A stretch of DNA of 34,447 nt from Clostridia bacterium (GCA_003562655.1 PWUC01000143.1:1-34447), one strand, 5' to 3'; positions 1-8,261 are shown, counted from the stretch's first letter. Made by a program: numbers and translations. The notes: generated from the letters alone by a model not told the origin.

Positions 1-765
1 AACTCGGAGGGGGGAGAGGAGCGCTTCAGCAGGTGCGTCGAGGAGGCAGCGACCTTCTTTGACTTCTGCTGGAACAGGGCATGTGAGCGCCACGATGTCA
101 GCAGGGCAGAGGGCAAGGCCCGGGCCCTTCGCGATGTGGCCCCCATCGTCACCGCTGAGGAGGATTCGGTTGTGCGGGCTGACCGGATTCGGTACATCGC
201 TGATTCTCTGAACCTGCCGCAGCAGGCGATCAGAGAGCAGCTTCGTCACTTACAAAAGCTGGCAAGTAGGCATAAAGCCAGTGCAGATAGACATAATACT
301 AAGGAAAATTACGGTACGGGGCTCTCTCAACACAGATCTGCTGCCTGGCGTGCAGAACGCCAGGTGTTGCAGCTGATGCTGCTGAGGCCCGAATTCCTGC
401 ACAGGGGCTGTGAAGCGCTTTGTGAAGATGACTTCGAGGACGAACTGCACCGGCGAATAGCCGCGATCATCCTCAGAGGTGATCATGTGGAGGGGAATGT
501 TAGCGAGCGAGTGCTCTCCAGTTGCGAGGACGAGGAGCAGCGCCGCCTGGCAGCAGAGTTCATGATGGAAGATCTTCGACCGGGAAGTGCAGAGAGAGTG
601 TTCGCTGACTGCATCTCAGTATTGTCACGGCGAAGGCAGCAGCGGCGGGTCGGTGAACTGTTGGCGATCATCAGCGGCAAGGAACGTAGGGGTGAGCCGG
701 TTCCTCCCCAGGTATTGCAGGAGCAGATGCAGCTCCTGCTTGAATTGAAATCACGCAAGCTTTGA
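1..765 (+). CDS. dnaG: DNA primase DnaG, C-terminal part (5' truncated by window edge)
   Basis: The reading frame is open from base 1 and ends with TGA at 763-765, so only about the last 254 residues are present; the zinc-finger and most of the TOPRIM catalytic core lie upstream of the window. The visible part starts at the end of the core (KARALRDVAPIV, as in other primases) and continues into a helical C-terminal domain (QHRSAAWRAERQVLQLML) of the kind that binds the replicative helicase DnaB/DnaC. DnaG makes the RNA primers for DNA replication. Position directly before rpoD, 75 bp away, is the classical dnaG-rpoD macromolecular-synthesis operon and supports the call. Internal GTG 136 is not the true start. 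Confidence 0.9.
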   Translation, partial: NSEGGEERFSRCVEEAATFFDFCWNRACERHDVSRAEGKARALRDVAPIVTAEEDSVVRADRIRYIADSLNLPQQAIREQLRHLQKLASRHKASADRHNTKENYGTGLSQHRSAAWRAERQVLQLMLLRPEFLHRGCEALCEDDFEDELHRRIAAIILRGDHVEGNVSERVLSSCEDEEQRRLAAEFMMEDLRPGSAERVFADCISVLSRRRQQRRVGELLAIISGKERRGEPVPPQVLQEQMQLLLELKSRKL

Positions 766-840
766 TTTGCAGCGGTTCTGGGAGTGATGGCCTTGAGTCT
801 TGCGGAAACCAGCCCAAACATGCATAGGAGCGGAGAAGAC

Positions 841-1941
841 TTGAATAGGGACAGAGTTGAGCAAAAAAATGCCGAACACCTTGATAATCCGGAGGTGCGG
901 CAGCTTCTGGAGGAAGGCAAGGAAAAGGGGATCCTGGCCTATCAGGATATCATGGATGCCCTCGGTGAAATTGAACTCAGCGTCGGTCAAATCGAGGCTA
1001 TCTACAGTCAACTGCGGGAAGAGGGTGTGAAGATTGAGGGCGATCCTGAGGCGGAGAAGTCTGAAGAATCCGATGCTGAGGAAGGGGCAGAGCTGGATCT
1101 GCCAGAGGGAATTTCCCTTGATGATCCGGTCCGGATGTATCTGAAAGAGATCGGTCGGGTTGATCTGCTCAAGGCGGAGGAGGAGATCGACCTTGCCAAA
1201 AGAATCGAGGCGGGTGACGACAGTGCCAAACGGGAGCTGGTTGAGGCCAACCTGCGCCTGGTCGTGAGCATCGCCAAACGCTATGTGGGCAGGGGCATGC
1301 TCTTTTTGGACCTGATCCAGGAGGGCAACCTGGGGTTGATGAAGGCGGTGGAGAAATTTGACTACCGCAAGGGCTACAAATTCAGCACCTATGCCACCTG
1401 GTGGATCAGGCAGGCGATCACCAGGGCGATTGCGGATCAGGCGCGAACCATCAGGATTCCGGTCCACATGGTGGAGACAATCAACAAGCTCATCCGCATT
1501 TCCAGGCAGCTTCTGCAGGAGCTTGGACGGGAACCGACGGCCGAAGAGATCGCCGAGGAGATGGACCTGGACCCCGACCGGGTCAGGGAGATCATGAAGA
1601 TATCGCAGGAGCCCGTGTCCCTTGAGACCCCAATAGGGGAGGAAGAAGATAGCCATCTGGGGGACTTCATCCCCGATGAGGAGGCACGCGAACCGTCGGA
1701 TGCGGCTTCCTTTGCGCTGCTGAAGGGGCAGCTGGAAAGCGTTCTTCACACCCTGACGCCAAGGGAGGAAAAGGTGCTGCGTCTTCGTTTTGGACTTGAC
1801 GATGGACGAGCCCGAACCCTGGAAGAGGTGGGCCAGGTCTTCGGCGTCACCAGGGAGCGCATAAGGCAGATTGAGGCCAAGGCCCTGCGGAAGCTGCGTC
1901 ACCCGAAGCGCAGTGCTTCACTGAAGGATTATGTGGAGTAG
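841..1941 (+). CDS. sigA: RNA polymerase primary sigma factor (sigma-A/RpoD)
   Basis: This is the housekeeping sigma-70 factor, which directs RNA polymerase to -35/-10 promoters. Visible parts are a short acidic region 1.1-like N-terminus, region 1.2 ([11 protein letters not shown]), region 2 with the core-binding and -10 recognition helices ([31 protein letters not shown]), region 3 ([14 protein letters not shown]), and region 4.2 with the -35 recognition helix ([19 protein letters not shown]). The length of 366 aa fits Bacillota SigA. I chose TTG 841 because AGGAG lies 10 bases upstream and the N-terminus then matches the usual length; ATG 787 is an in-frame alternative adding 18 residues. 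It follows dnaG in the same direction. Confidence 0.95.
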   Translation: MNRDRVEQKNAEHLDNPEVRQLLEEGKEKGILAYQDIMDALGEIELSVGQIEAIYSQLREEGVKIEGDPEAEKSEESDAEEGAELDLPEGISLDDPVRMYLKEIGRVDLLKAEEEIDLAKRIEAGDDSAKRELVEANLRLVVSIAKRYVGRGMLFLDLIQEGNLGLMKAVEKFDYRKGYKFSTYATWWIRQAITRAIADQARTIRIPVHMVETINKLIRISRQLLQELGREPTAEEIAEEMDLDPDRVREIMKISQEPVSLETPIGEEEDSHLGDFIPDEEAREPSDAASFALLKGQLESVLHTLTPREEKVLRLRFGLDDGRARTLEEVGQVFGVTRERIRQIEAKALRKLRHPKRSASLKDYVE

Positions 1942-1960
1942 TGGCGCCGCGGCGGTGGAC

Positions 1961-1989
1961 TTGACGCACCACGGCGCCTGAATTATAAT
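1961..1989 (+). promoter_or_regulatory. Strong sigma-A promoter of the tRNA cluster
   Basis: TTGACG at 1961-1966 and a perfect TATAAT at 1984-1989 are separated by exactly 17 bp, a near-consensus housekeeping promoter. Transcription would start near 1996, about 24 bp before tRNA-Asn. A GC-rich inverted repeat (GGCGCCG at 1943-1949 with CGGCGCC at 1972-1978) spans the -35 element just after the sigA stop codon. It could end the sigA transcript, but it has no T-run. Confidence 0.88.
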
Positions 1990-2019
1990 GGGGCATGCTT
2001 GGTGACGAAGGAGGTATGC

Positions 2020-2094
2020 TCCACGGTAGCTCAATGGCAGAGCGTCCGGCTGTTAACCGGAGGGTTGCAGGTTCGAGTCCTGCCCGTGGAGCCA
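2020..2094 (+). tRNA. tRNA-Asn (anticodon GTT)
   Basis: A complete cloverleaf can be drawn: acceptor stem TCCACGG/CCGTGGA (2020-2026 with 2084-2090), D-stem GCTC/GAGC, anticodon stem TCCGG/CCGGA around loop CTGTTAA (anticodon GTT), and T-arm GCAGG-TTCGAGT-CCTGC. The discriminator is G, as usual for Asn. CCA is encoded at 2092-2094, unlike the two following tRNAs. Confidence 0.95.
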
Positions 2095-2118
2095 ATTCTA
2101 TCCTCGTCAGGGATACAT

Positions 2119-2192
2119 GGGCCCATAGCTCAGTCGGTCAGAGCAGGGGTCTCATAAACCCAAGGTCGTTGGTTCGAGTCCAACTGGGCCCA
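2119..2192 (+). tRNA. tRNA with CAT anticodon, probably tRNA-Ile2 (lysidine-modified) rather than Met
   Basis: The acceptor stem is GGGCCCA/TGGGCCC, the D-stem GCTC/GAGC, the anticodon loop CTCATAA (anticodon CAT) and the T-arm GTTGG-TTCGAGT-CCAAC. It is not an initiator tRNA: it lacks the three G-C pairs next to the anticodon loop. Acceptor positions 4-5 are C4 and C5 (paired with G69 and G68), which are determinants known to favour TilS recognition of tRNA-Ile2, and the A73 discriminator and AGCAGG segment also resemble Ile2. Elongator Met remains possible. The pair at 27-43 is G-A, a mismatch. No CCA is encoded. Confidence 0.85.
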
Positions 2193-2219
2193 CACCCCAG
2201 ACCATTCATTTGGCAGCGT

Positions 2220-2291
2220 GGCCCCATAGTCAAGTGGTCAAGACACCAGCCTTTCAAGCTGGAGACCCGGGTTCAATCCCCGGTGGGGTCA
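2220..2291 (+). tRNA. tRNA-Glu (anticodon TTC)
   Basis: The acceptor stem is GGCCCCA/TGGGGTC with one G-U pair, the anticodon stem CCAGC/GCTGG around loop CTTTCAA (anticodon TTC), and the T-arm CCGGG-TTCAATC-CCCGG. CCA is not encoded. It is the last tRNA of the three-gene cluster and lies about 2.7 kb from gltX, the synthetase that would charge it. Confidence 0.94.
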
Positions 2292-2304
2292 CATTCCTCC
2301 TCTC

Positions 2305-3078
2305 CTAGGACAGGTTTCTCATTCCCACGTCAACGCGGCAGTTTTCGTCGAAATGGCACTCCCTGAGCCTCAGTGCAGCGGTAGTGCCGCCCCTGTCGGC
2401 ACATCCCAGTGAAAGGGTGCCTCCCAGCGAAGACTGGATGATCTGCCGGGCCAAAAAGAGTCCCAGCCCGGTGCCGCCGGGTTTGGTCGTGAACCCGGGT
2501 CTGAATACTTCTTTTGCGATGTCCTTTGGGATTCCGGGACCACTGTCCCGGACCGTGATGTGCAGCACGTTGTTCTTCTGACAGGTTACGTACACCTTTC
2601 CCTCCCGCGGCGATGCGTCTACAGCGTTGTCAACCAGGCAGTACAGGGCTCGCTGCAGTAGTTGGCCCCTCGCATGGTCGATCTGTACCTCGCCGGCGGG
2701 CAGGGATATGTTCACCTCGATTCGCTTCTGCTCCACCACCGGCTGCACCAGGTTGATCACGTTCTTGATGACTTCAACCAGAGTCAGGGGGTCTCTTTTG
2801 CCGTGAAATCTTGAGCCCGGCTGCAACAGTATCCTGCGAAAGGCATCTTCGAGCTCGTCGACGGACTTGATGATCCCGTCAAAATACGGGTCGAGTTCAT
2901 CGTCGTGCTCACACATCTGGGCCAGCTGGGCATACGCGCGAATGGTGGCGACCTGATTGCAGACCTCGTGTAGGCTGGCCACGGCCAGTTCGAGGCTTGT
3001 CGCCAGGCTCACCAGCTCCTTCCCCTCCTCATTGCGATGCACGGATGTCACATCCTCCCGGGTGAGGTGATCACCCAT
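2305..3078 (-). CDS. Sensorless cytosolic histidine kinase
   Basis: At 257 aa this is a minimal kinase with only dimerisation/phosphoacceptor and ATPase modules. The H-box (LHEVCNQVATIRAYAQL) has the likely phosphoacceptor His37, only 36 residues from the N-terminus, leaving no room for a sensor domain. There are no membrane segments. The HATPase part shows the N-box (LVDNAVDAS), G1 (DSGPGIP), F-box (FRPGFTTK) and G2 (GTGLGLFLA), all intact, so it should be active. No response regulator is adjacent; the nearest is spo0A, 3.7 kb away, which makes a sporulation phosphorelay link conceivable but only inferred. It converges on the tRNA cluster. GAGGGAG lies just upstream of the start codon. Confidence 0.85.
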   Translation of the reverse strand: MGDHLTREDVTSVHRNEEGKELVSLATSLELAVASLHEVCNQVATIRAYAQLAQMCEHDDELDPYFDGIIKSVDELEDAFRRILLQPGSRFHGKRDPLTLVEVIKNVINLVQPVVEQKRIEVNISLPAGEVQIDHARGQLLQRALYCLVDNAVDASPREGKVYVTCQKNNVLHITVRDSGPGIPKDIAKEVFRPGFTTKPGGTGLGLFLARQIIQSSLGGTLSLGCADRGGTTAALRLRECHFDENCRVDVGMRNLS

Positions 3079-3502
3079 AGCTTCTCCCTCTTTACGCCCA
3101 TCCCTACCGCGACTGTAAGAAGGTAACCTACCAGTATATGGGTTTAGTCAGGCAGAGCATCCGCCGGTATTCACTCATCGGTGTCAAAATGATCTGACTT
3201 ATCTGTGCCGCCGGGAGGAGATATCATCGGGCATCGTCTGTCTGTCGTCCGAGCTGCGCCCTGTCAGCGAGCAGTTCCGGTTGCCCGCAACGGATGGTTC
3301 CAGCAAAAATCCCCTGGTTCAGAGACTACTTCTATATTTCTTCGCCGAAGCGAACATTAATCCTGCCACCTCTTTGAAGTTTCTCAGGGAAATTTCACCC
3401 GGGAGGACGCGCAGGCTTTGTGGCATGAAGTGGATCTGCTGTCTCTGGTGAAGGGATGAAGAGGAGTGGGGCCACCGGGCCGGTTGACGGCGGCCCACGC
3501 GG
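3079..3502. other. 424-bp gap without a convincing gene
   Basis: This lies between the kinase start and the gltX stop, both on the minus strand. A possible -10 element for the kinase (TATACT read on the minus strand) is at 3133-3138 without a good -35. A minus-strand hairpin of 5 bp with a stable UUCG loop (TTCGC-TTCG-GCGAA) lies around 3342-3355. Short frames are present on both strands but none has a ribosome-binding site at a sensible distance or a recognisable product. Confidence 0.5.
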
Positions 3503-4942
3503 TTACCCGGATTCATCCTCCCCGGCTACCTGCTCCAGGGCGCGCCGGATCCTCCGGACAGAGCGCTTTTGACCGACGAGCCGGACCAGCGTGAACAGGC
3601 TCGGTCCCATGGTCGCACCCGACAGGGCCACCCGTATCGCATGGATCAGGGGAGCCGCTTTCAGGTCGCACTGGCGTGCCGAAGATCTGACGGCATCTTC
3701 TATCGGGTCGTCATGCCAGTCCTGCATCTCCAGCAGTCTCCCCGCCGCGAGGGAGAGGGCCTTTCTGACCTGGGGCGAACTCAGGTAGGCGTGAAGCTCG
3801 TCGTCGATGGTGACCTCCTCGGTGAAGAAATGGGCCCCGTAGTCAAGGATCTGTTCCCCGTACTTGAAACGAGATCCCAGAGCCTCCACGATCTGGCCCA
3901 TGTAGGCCCGGGTATCCTCGCTGAGTGGATCCTCAAGGATGCCCCGGCGGCACATCACATCCGTCGCCAGCTGGACCCGCTCTTCTGGCGACAGCTGTTC
4001 CATGTGAAGGGAGTTCAGATGCACCAGCCTGCGCCGGTTAAACTGGCTCGCGCTCTGCCGGACGCGGCTGAGCCGGAACTCGGATATCAACGCTTCGGGT
4101 GAGAGGAACTCCTGTTCTCCCTCCGGTGACCAGCCCAGAAGGGCCAGGTAGTTCATCAGGGCCTCGGGAAGAAAACCCTGGTCGCGGTAATCCGTCAGGG
4201 CTGCGGCCCCGTGCCGCTTGCTCAGGCGCTGTCCGTCCGGGGCCAGGATCTGGGGCAGGTGGGCGACCCTCGGTGGCCTGTACCCGAGGGACCGGTACAG
4301 CATCAGCTGCCTGGGCGTGTTCGACAGATGATCATCGCCGCGCACGATGTGAGTGATCTCCATGGCGTGATCGTCCACCACGTTGGCGTAGTTGTATGTC
4401 GGGGTCATGTCCGATTTGATCAGGACAAAATCCCCGAACTGTTTGTTGTCGAAGTCCAGTTCACCCTGGACGATGTCCTCGAAGGAGGTTGTGCCTCCGG
4501 GGTTGCGAAAGCGGATGGCTATGCCCTCCTTCATCAGGTCGCCGGGCTCGCTGCTTCTGTCGCTGCACCGGCACCCGTCGGTGTCTTTTCCCTCCAGCTC
4601 GCAGTAGCACAGGTAGGCAAGGCCGGCCTCGACCAGCCTCACCGCATCACGGCGGTAAAGGTGTCCTCTTTGGCTCTGAAAGTACGGCCCGAAACTGCCA
4701 CCGGTTCCAGGACCCTCATCCCAGTCCAGGCCCAGCCAGGACAGGCCCTCGGTGATCAGATCGACGGCGTCATCAACGTGTCGCTGCAGGTCGGTGTCTT
4801 CGATCCTGAGGATGAAGGTGCCGTTTTTACTGCGCGCAAACAGCCAGTTGAACAGGGCTGTCCGGACGTTGCCCACATGCATGTAACCGGTGGGGCTGGG
4901 TGCGAATCTCACTCTTACGGTCAATGTTGGCCGTCCCGGCAC
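3503..4942 (-). CDS. gltX: Glutamyl-tRNA synthetase
   Basis: This class I synthetase of 479 aa joins glutamate to tRNA-Glu (in many Bacillota also to tRNA-Gln, then amidated). The HIGH-type signature is in FAPSPTGYMHVGNVRTAL near the N-terminus, and the KMSKS-type loop is RLSKRHGA in the middle. A cysteine-rich insertion (CYCELEG...CRC) resembles the zinc site seen in some GluRS enzymes. The C-terminal third is the helical anticodon-binding domain. The listed start is GTG 4942; TTG 4924 (MTVRVRF) is a plausible shorter start, and neither has a strong ribosome-binding site. It stands alone on the minus strand, diverging from spoIVB. Confidence 0.95.
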   Translation of the reverse strand: MPGRPTLTVRVRFAPSPTGYMHVGNVRTALFNWLFARSKNGTFILRIEDTDLQRHVDDAVDLITEGLSWLGLDWDEGPGTGGSFGPYFQSQRGHLYRRDAVRLVEAGLAYLCYCELEGKDTDGCRCSDRSSEPGDLMKEGIAIRFRNPGGTTSFEDIVQGELDFDNKQFGDFVLIKSDMTPTYNYANVVDDHAMEITHIVRGDDHLSNTPRQLMLYRSLGYRPPRVAHLPQILAPDGQRLSKRHGAAALTDYRDQGFLPEALMNYLALLGWSPEGEQEFLSPEALISEFRLSRVRQSASQFNRRRLVHLNSLHMEQLSPEERVQLATDVMCRRGILEDPLSEDTRAYMGQIVEALGSRFKYGEQILDYGAHFFTEEVTIDDELHAYLSSPQVRKALSLAAGRLLEMQDWHDDPIEDAVRSSARQCDLKAAPLIHAIRVALSGATMGPSLFTLVRLVGQKRSVRRIRRALEQVAGEDESG

Positions 4943-4960
4943 CCGGCATTTCTGAGGGGC

Positions 4961-4997
4961 CCATCTCCGGGACTTCTCACACTCCCTCTTGAGATGG
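4961..4997 (-). repeat. Inverted repeat in the gltX leader
   Basis: CCATCTC (4961-4967) and GAGATGG (4991-4997) form a perfect 7-bp stem with a 23-nt loop, 19-55 bp upstream of the gltX start. It could be a leader hairpin affecting gltX expression. No T-box consensus was found, so its role is unknown. Confidence 0.35.
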
Positions 4998-5218
4998 ATT
5001 TGGCGTACTGTGCACCGGGCATCCTGATGGGCCCTGGGAGAAACGTACTGAGATTTGTACCCATCATATTGGAAGGAAGGGACTGGAGCAAGGTCAATAT
5101 GTAAATAACTGCCACAAACATAGATGGGTTTTGTGTAAAGAATTCATCATCATAGGTCCACTCGTCGCGGAGAGTCTAAGATTGCTCCCCGCAGGTGACA
5201 GAGAAAGGACGTGATGAT

Positions 5219-6595
5219 GTGGTGAAGAAGGGAGATGATGGTCCGAGATGTAGAGGACGACAGCTGCTGGGTCTGGCATTAATTGTCTGCATCATTGCAC
5301 TCTGCAGCAGTGCCGAGTACCGGTCTCTTGTGTCGCTGCCGGAGCGCGTGCAGCTTATCTCCGGTCAGGATGTCAAGGCTATTATGGATGCCCTTCCCTT
5401 CACTGTGACTGTGCGAACCACAGACCAGGCGAATCTACTGATCAACGGTGAAGTGGTGACTCCCCAGTGGTTGACAATTTCGGGCGCTCCACTACAGGTG
5501 CAGGCCACGGAATCGGGGACGGTGGAACTGGAATTTAGGCTGTTCGGCTTGATTCCCTTTCGCCGCCTGACCGTCGAGGCCCTGGATCCCGTGGAAGTGA
5601 TGCCGGGCGGTCATTCCATAGGAGTGCTGATCCGCTCCGATGGCATTATGGTGATTGACCATGTGTCGGTACAGGGACGTGTTGGGAGCAGGTTTCCTGC
5701 GCGGGAGGCGGGGATCCGCATTGGTGACGTGATCGTCAGCATTGATGGTGAAAAGGTGGAGTCCAAGGAAGACCTCGCCGATGCAGTGGCATCGGCGGGC
5801 AGAGAAGATGATCCGATGCGGATCGTGCTTCGCCGGGATTCGAGGGAGGTTGAGGTGACAGTGTTCCCGGAATACGACACTCTGGAGCGAGAACACCGCG
5901 TGGGCCTGTTGGTGCGAGACGGTGCAGCCGGGGTGGGAACCCTGACTGCCTATGATCCGGGCAGTATGCGATTTGTCGCTCTCGGCCACGAAATCTCCGA
6001 TGTCCGCAGCCAGCAGCCAATTCCCATGAAGGAGGGCAGCATCGTCCTGGCTGACGTCTCTGGAATAGCTGGAGCCGAAAGAGGAATACCGGGTGAGAAG
6101 ATCGGGGTCTTCACCGATGAGGAGGTGTTGGGAACGATCGATCAGAACACCGCCCTGGGTCTTTTCGGCGGCCTGCGATTTCTGCCGGACCAGGATCGTT
6201 TCGACGATCCGGTGCGAATCGCCCTCCGGCACGAGGTGGAGCCGGGTCCCGCGGAGATGGTAACCGTGATCAGTGGAGGACAGATCCAGAGTTTTGCCGT
6301 GCAGATCGAGAGGGTTCGGCCGCAGAATCAGCCGGAGCAGAAGGGCATGATCGTGCGGATAACGGATCCCGATCTGATCGGCGTTACAGGCGGGATCGTA
6401 CAGGGCATGAGCGGCAGCCCGATCCTGCAGGGTGGACGGTTTGTCGGTGCGATAACGCACGTCTTTGTGAACGATCCCACCCGGGGCTACGGTGTGTACG
6501 CCGAATGGCTGGCGCGAGAGCTCGGAGTTCTGGTCTCGGAGTCCTTTGGGAGTCCGGAGCCTCTGCGCGGGATTGCGGCCTTTGTGTCACGTTAG
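5219..6595 (+). CDS. spoIVB: SpoIVB sporulation serine peptidase (family S55)
   Basis: SpoIVB is secreted from the forespore and cleaves SpoIVFA, triggering pro-sigma-K processing in the mother cell. The protein has an N-terminal membrane segment (LLGLALIVCIIALC), a PDZ domain (about residues 125-215, with GIRIGDVIVSIDG) and the S55 peptidase domain. The catalytic triad is visible as His257 (VALGHEISD), Asp383 (RITDPDL) and Ser398 (GMSGSPI); the His-Ser spacing of 141 residues is nearly the same as in B. subtilis. GTG 5219 (or 5222) is preferred because AAAGGA sits about 8-10 bases upstream; GTG 5195 adds 8 residues with no ribosome-binding site. spo0A follows, as in most spore formers. Confidence 0.94.
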   Translation: MVKKGDDGPRCRGRQLLGLALIVCIIALCSSAEYRSLVSLPERVQLISGQDVKAIMDALPFTVTVRTTDQANLLINGEVVTPQWLTISGAPLQVQATESGTVELEFRLFGLIPFRRLTVEALDPVEVMPGGHSIGVLIRSDGIMVIDHVSVQGRVGSRFPAREAGIRIGDVIVSIDGEKVESKEDLADAVASAGREDDPMRIVLRRDSREVEVTVFPEYDTLEREHRVGLLVRDGAAGVGTLTAYDPGSMRFVALGHEISDVRSQQPIPMKEGSIVLADVSGIAGAERGIPGEKIGVFTDEEVLGTIDQNTALGLFGGLRFLPDQDRFDDPVRIALRHEVEPGPAEMVTVISGGQIQSFAVQIERVRPQNQPEQKGMIVRITDPDLIGVTGGIVQGMSGSPILQGGRFVGAITHVFVNDPTRGYGVYAEWLARELGVLVSESFGSPEPLRGIAAFVSR

Positions 6596-6658
6596 GTGAG
6601 AGGAGGACCGGGGAAGAGCCCGAGGCGGAATGTGACGAATTTTGTATGGAAACTTTGA

Positions 6659-6687
6659 GCAGGATAGCGCGTATGTTTGACGAATTC
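6659..6687 (+). promoter_or_regulatory. Candidate sigma-H promoter of spo0A with overlapping Spo0A-box-like site
   Basis: GCAGGATAG (6659-6667) matches the sigma-H -35 consensus RnAGGAWWW at 8 of 9 positions. After 11 bp comes GACGAATTC (6679-6687), matching the -10 consensus RnnGAAT fully. TTTGACGAA (6676-6684), overlapping the -10, differs from the Spo0A box TTTGTCGAA by one base. A second TGACGAATT copy is at 6633-6641, 45 bp upstream. B. subtilis spo0A is likewise induced from a sigma-H promoter under Spo0A control. The match is by eye. Confidence 0.68.
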
Positions 6688-6731
6688 GAAAAGGTATGAG
6701 GAGAAAGAAGGAACTGGGAGGGGGTTGAATA

Positions 6732-7559
6732 ATGCAGACAGAGGTAGAGAAGGAGTCGATAAAGGTGCTGATTGCGGACGACAATCAGGAGCTCTGTCAG
6801 CTGGTCGGACAGTACATAGAGCAGCAGGACGATTTGAAGCTGGTGGGCACCGCCCACGATGGAAGGGCCCTGCTGGGTGAATTGGAGAAGATCCAGGCGG
6901 ACGTCGTGCTGTTGGATATCGTGATGCCGCGCCTGGATGGAATCGGGGTGCTGGAACGTTTGCAGGGCCAGAATCTTCGGCACAGGCCCAGAATCCTGAT
7001 TCTAACGGCCTTTGGCCAGGAGCAGATCACGCGCAGGGCCTTTCAGCTGGGTGCAGATTACTTTGTACTCAAACCCTTTGATCTGAACATCCTGGGCCGC
7101 AGAATCCGTGAGGTCATGCAGGGCAAGGGCGAGGCTCGCGAGGCGATGGCAGCTGCGCAGAATCCCGACGACAGCGGAGAATCCGATGCTGTCGCCATTG
7201 ACCCCCTGCAGGAGATTACCACCATCATCCAGGCGGTGGGGGTGCCGGCCAACATAAAGGGATACCGGTATCTTCGCCGGGCCATCAGTATGGTCGTGGA
7301 GGACGTGGAGATCATGGAGGCCGTCACCAAGGAGCTCTACCCCGCCGTGGCACGGGAGTTCAACACCACTGCCACGCGGGTTGAGCGCGCTGTGCGCCAC
7401 GCCATAGAGGTCGCATGGAACCGGGGGAACACGGAGGTGATGGCACGGTATTTCGGATACACGGTGGACTCCAGTCGCGGCAAACCGACCAATTCAGAAT
7501 TCATCGCTCTGGTCGCTGACAAGGTGCGGATGAAAATGCGTCGTCGCGCAACGGGATAG
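6732..7559 (+). CDS. spo0A: Spo0A, master regulator of sporulation
   Basis: This is a response regulator that, once phosphorylated, activates early sporulation genes and represses growth-phase genes. Residues about 10-130 form the receiver domain with the acidic pocket Asp16-Asp17, phosphoacceptor Asp62 (VLLDIVMP), the conserved Thr (LTAFG) and Lys (VLKPFD). Residues about 155-275 are the Spo0A-specific DNA-binding domain, recognisable from [26 protein letters not shown] and [13 protein letters not shown]. The 275-aa length is slightly longer than the B. subtilis protein because of the linker. GGGAGGGGG precedes the ATG at a good distance. It lies 136 bp after spoIVB, with its own candidate promoter. 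Confidence 0.97.
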   Translation: MQTEVEKESIKVLIADDNQELCQLVGQYIEQQDDLKLVGTAHDGRALLGELEKIQADVVLLDIVMPRLDGIGVLERLQGQNLRHRPRILILTAFGQEQITRRAFQLGADYFVLKPFDLNILGRRIREVMQGKGEAREAMAAAQNPDDSGESDAVAIDPLQEITTIIQAVGVPANIKGYRYLRRAISMVVEDVEIMEAVTKELYPAVAREFNTTATRVERAVRHAIEVAWNRGNTEVMARYFGYTVDSSRGKPTNSEFIALVADKVRMKMRRRATG

Positions 7560-7610
7560 CCTTCCCGATACATATCCACCCCGGCGCAGTGGAGAGACTA
7601 TGCTGGGGGT

Positions 7611-8261
7611 GTGATTGTGGACGGCAGGTTTTATCTGCTTTCATTGATCGCCATCTTTCTGGCCTTGGCTCTGGGTATCGTACTCGGTGTACATTTACCC
7701 GGATCCGAGGCTCTTCTCGTTAGTGAGGAGTTTTTGGTGTCAGGCATAGAGCGTGAATTTGCCCGACTGAACCACGAGATGACCCACCTGAGCGAGCAGA
7801 TTCGTCTCATGGAAAAGGAGCGAACTGATCTGGAGAACTCCCTGGACCTGGTGATGGAATTTGCCGTCGAGGGGCGGCTTGAGGGAGTGCCGGTGGGACT
7901 CAGCCTGTCGCCGGGGATGGATGCTGACACTGCGAAGCAGGTGACCGATCATCTGACCCGGCTCCTGCGTGCAGCTGGGGCAGCGGTCAGTGTGACCGCT
8001 TACGAGACCCTTCTTGAACAGTCGGCCTCGGATGCTGGCCGGGGGGCGGGGGTGCATCTGTTGGTCTGTCTCGATAATGGCGGTGCCTATGTGCCTGTTC
8101 CGGGGGAGGGTGTGGTGGTCGGAGTGTGGGAATCGGGCTCCCTCGTCCCCTCCACCCTGATTCAGGATCGCAGCCTGGTCCGTGACGTCGGTACGCCGGT
8201 GGGGAATCTCTTTGTAGTGCTGGCGGTGGCGGATCTGGCCACCGAGCGCGGGTTGCGGTAG
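7611..8261 (+). CDS. MctB/SteB-like membrane protein (copper transporter MctB family)
   Basis: The protein has one N-terminal membrane segment (FYLLSLIAIFLALALGIVLG) that closely resembles the start of MctB-family proteins, followed by a coiled coil (about residues 45-80) and an extracytoplasmic alpha/beta part. MctB was first linked to copper handling in mycobacteria. In Bacillota, relatives (SteB) accompany the cell-envelope protein SteA, but no SteA gene is visible here. At 216 aa it is shorter than the usual roughly 300 aa, so the C-terminal part may be reduced. GTG 7611 fits the family start; GTG 7617 has better spacing from GGGGG. Function in this organism is inferred only. Confidence 0.65.
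   Translation: MIVDGRFYLLSLIAIFLALALGIVLGVHLPGSEALLVSEEFLVSGIEREFARLNHEMTHLSEQIRLMEKERTDLENSLDLVMEFAVEGRLEGVPVGLSLSPGMDADTAKQVTDHLTRLLRAAGAAVSVTAYETLLEQSASDAGRGAGVHLLVCLDNGGAYVPVPGEGVVVGVWESGSLVPSTLIQDRSLVRDVGTPVGNLFVVLAVADLATERGLR

Noticed and set aside
751..1902. Long open frame antisense to sigA
   Set aside because: It is the mirror of a GC-rich, codon-biased gene; the sigA product is unmistakable. The same applies to other long antisense frames opposite gltX, spoIVB, ald, dacF and the oxidoreductase genes.
3319..3516. 65-codon minus-strand frame overlapping the gltX stop
   Set aside because: Its start is directly against a GGGGAGG sequence inside gltX with no usable spacing, and the product has no recognisable features.
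5100..5194. Possible sigma-F or sigma-G promoter of spoIVB (CATCATA)
   Set aside because: Only the -10-like part fits; no acceptable -35 was found at the right distance.
4943..5194. T-box leader for gltX
   Set aside because: No T-box antiterminator consensus could be found on the minus strand.
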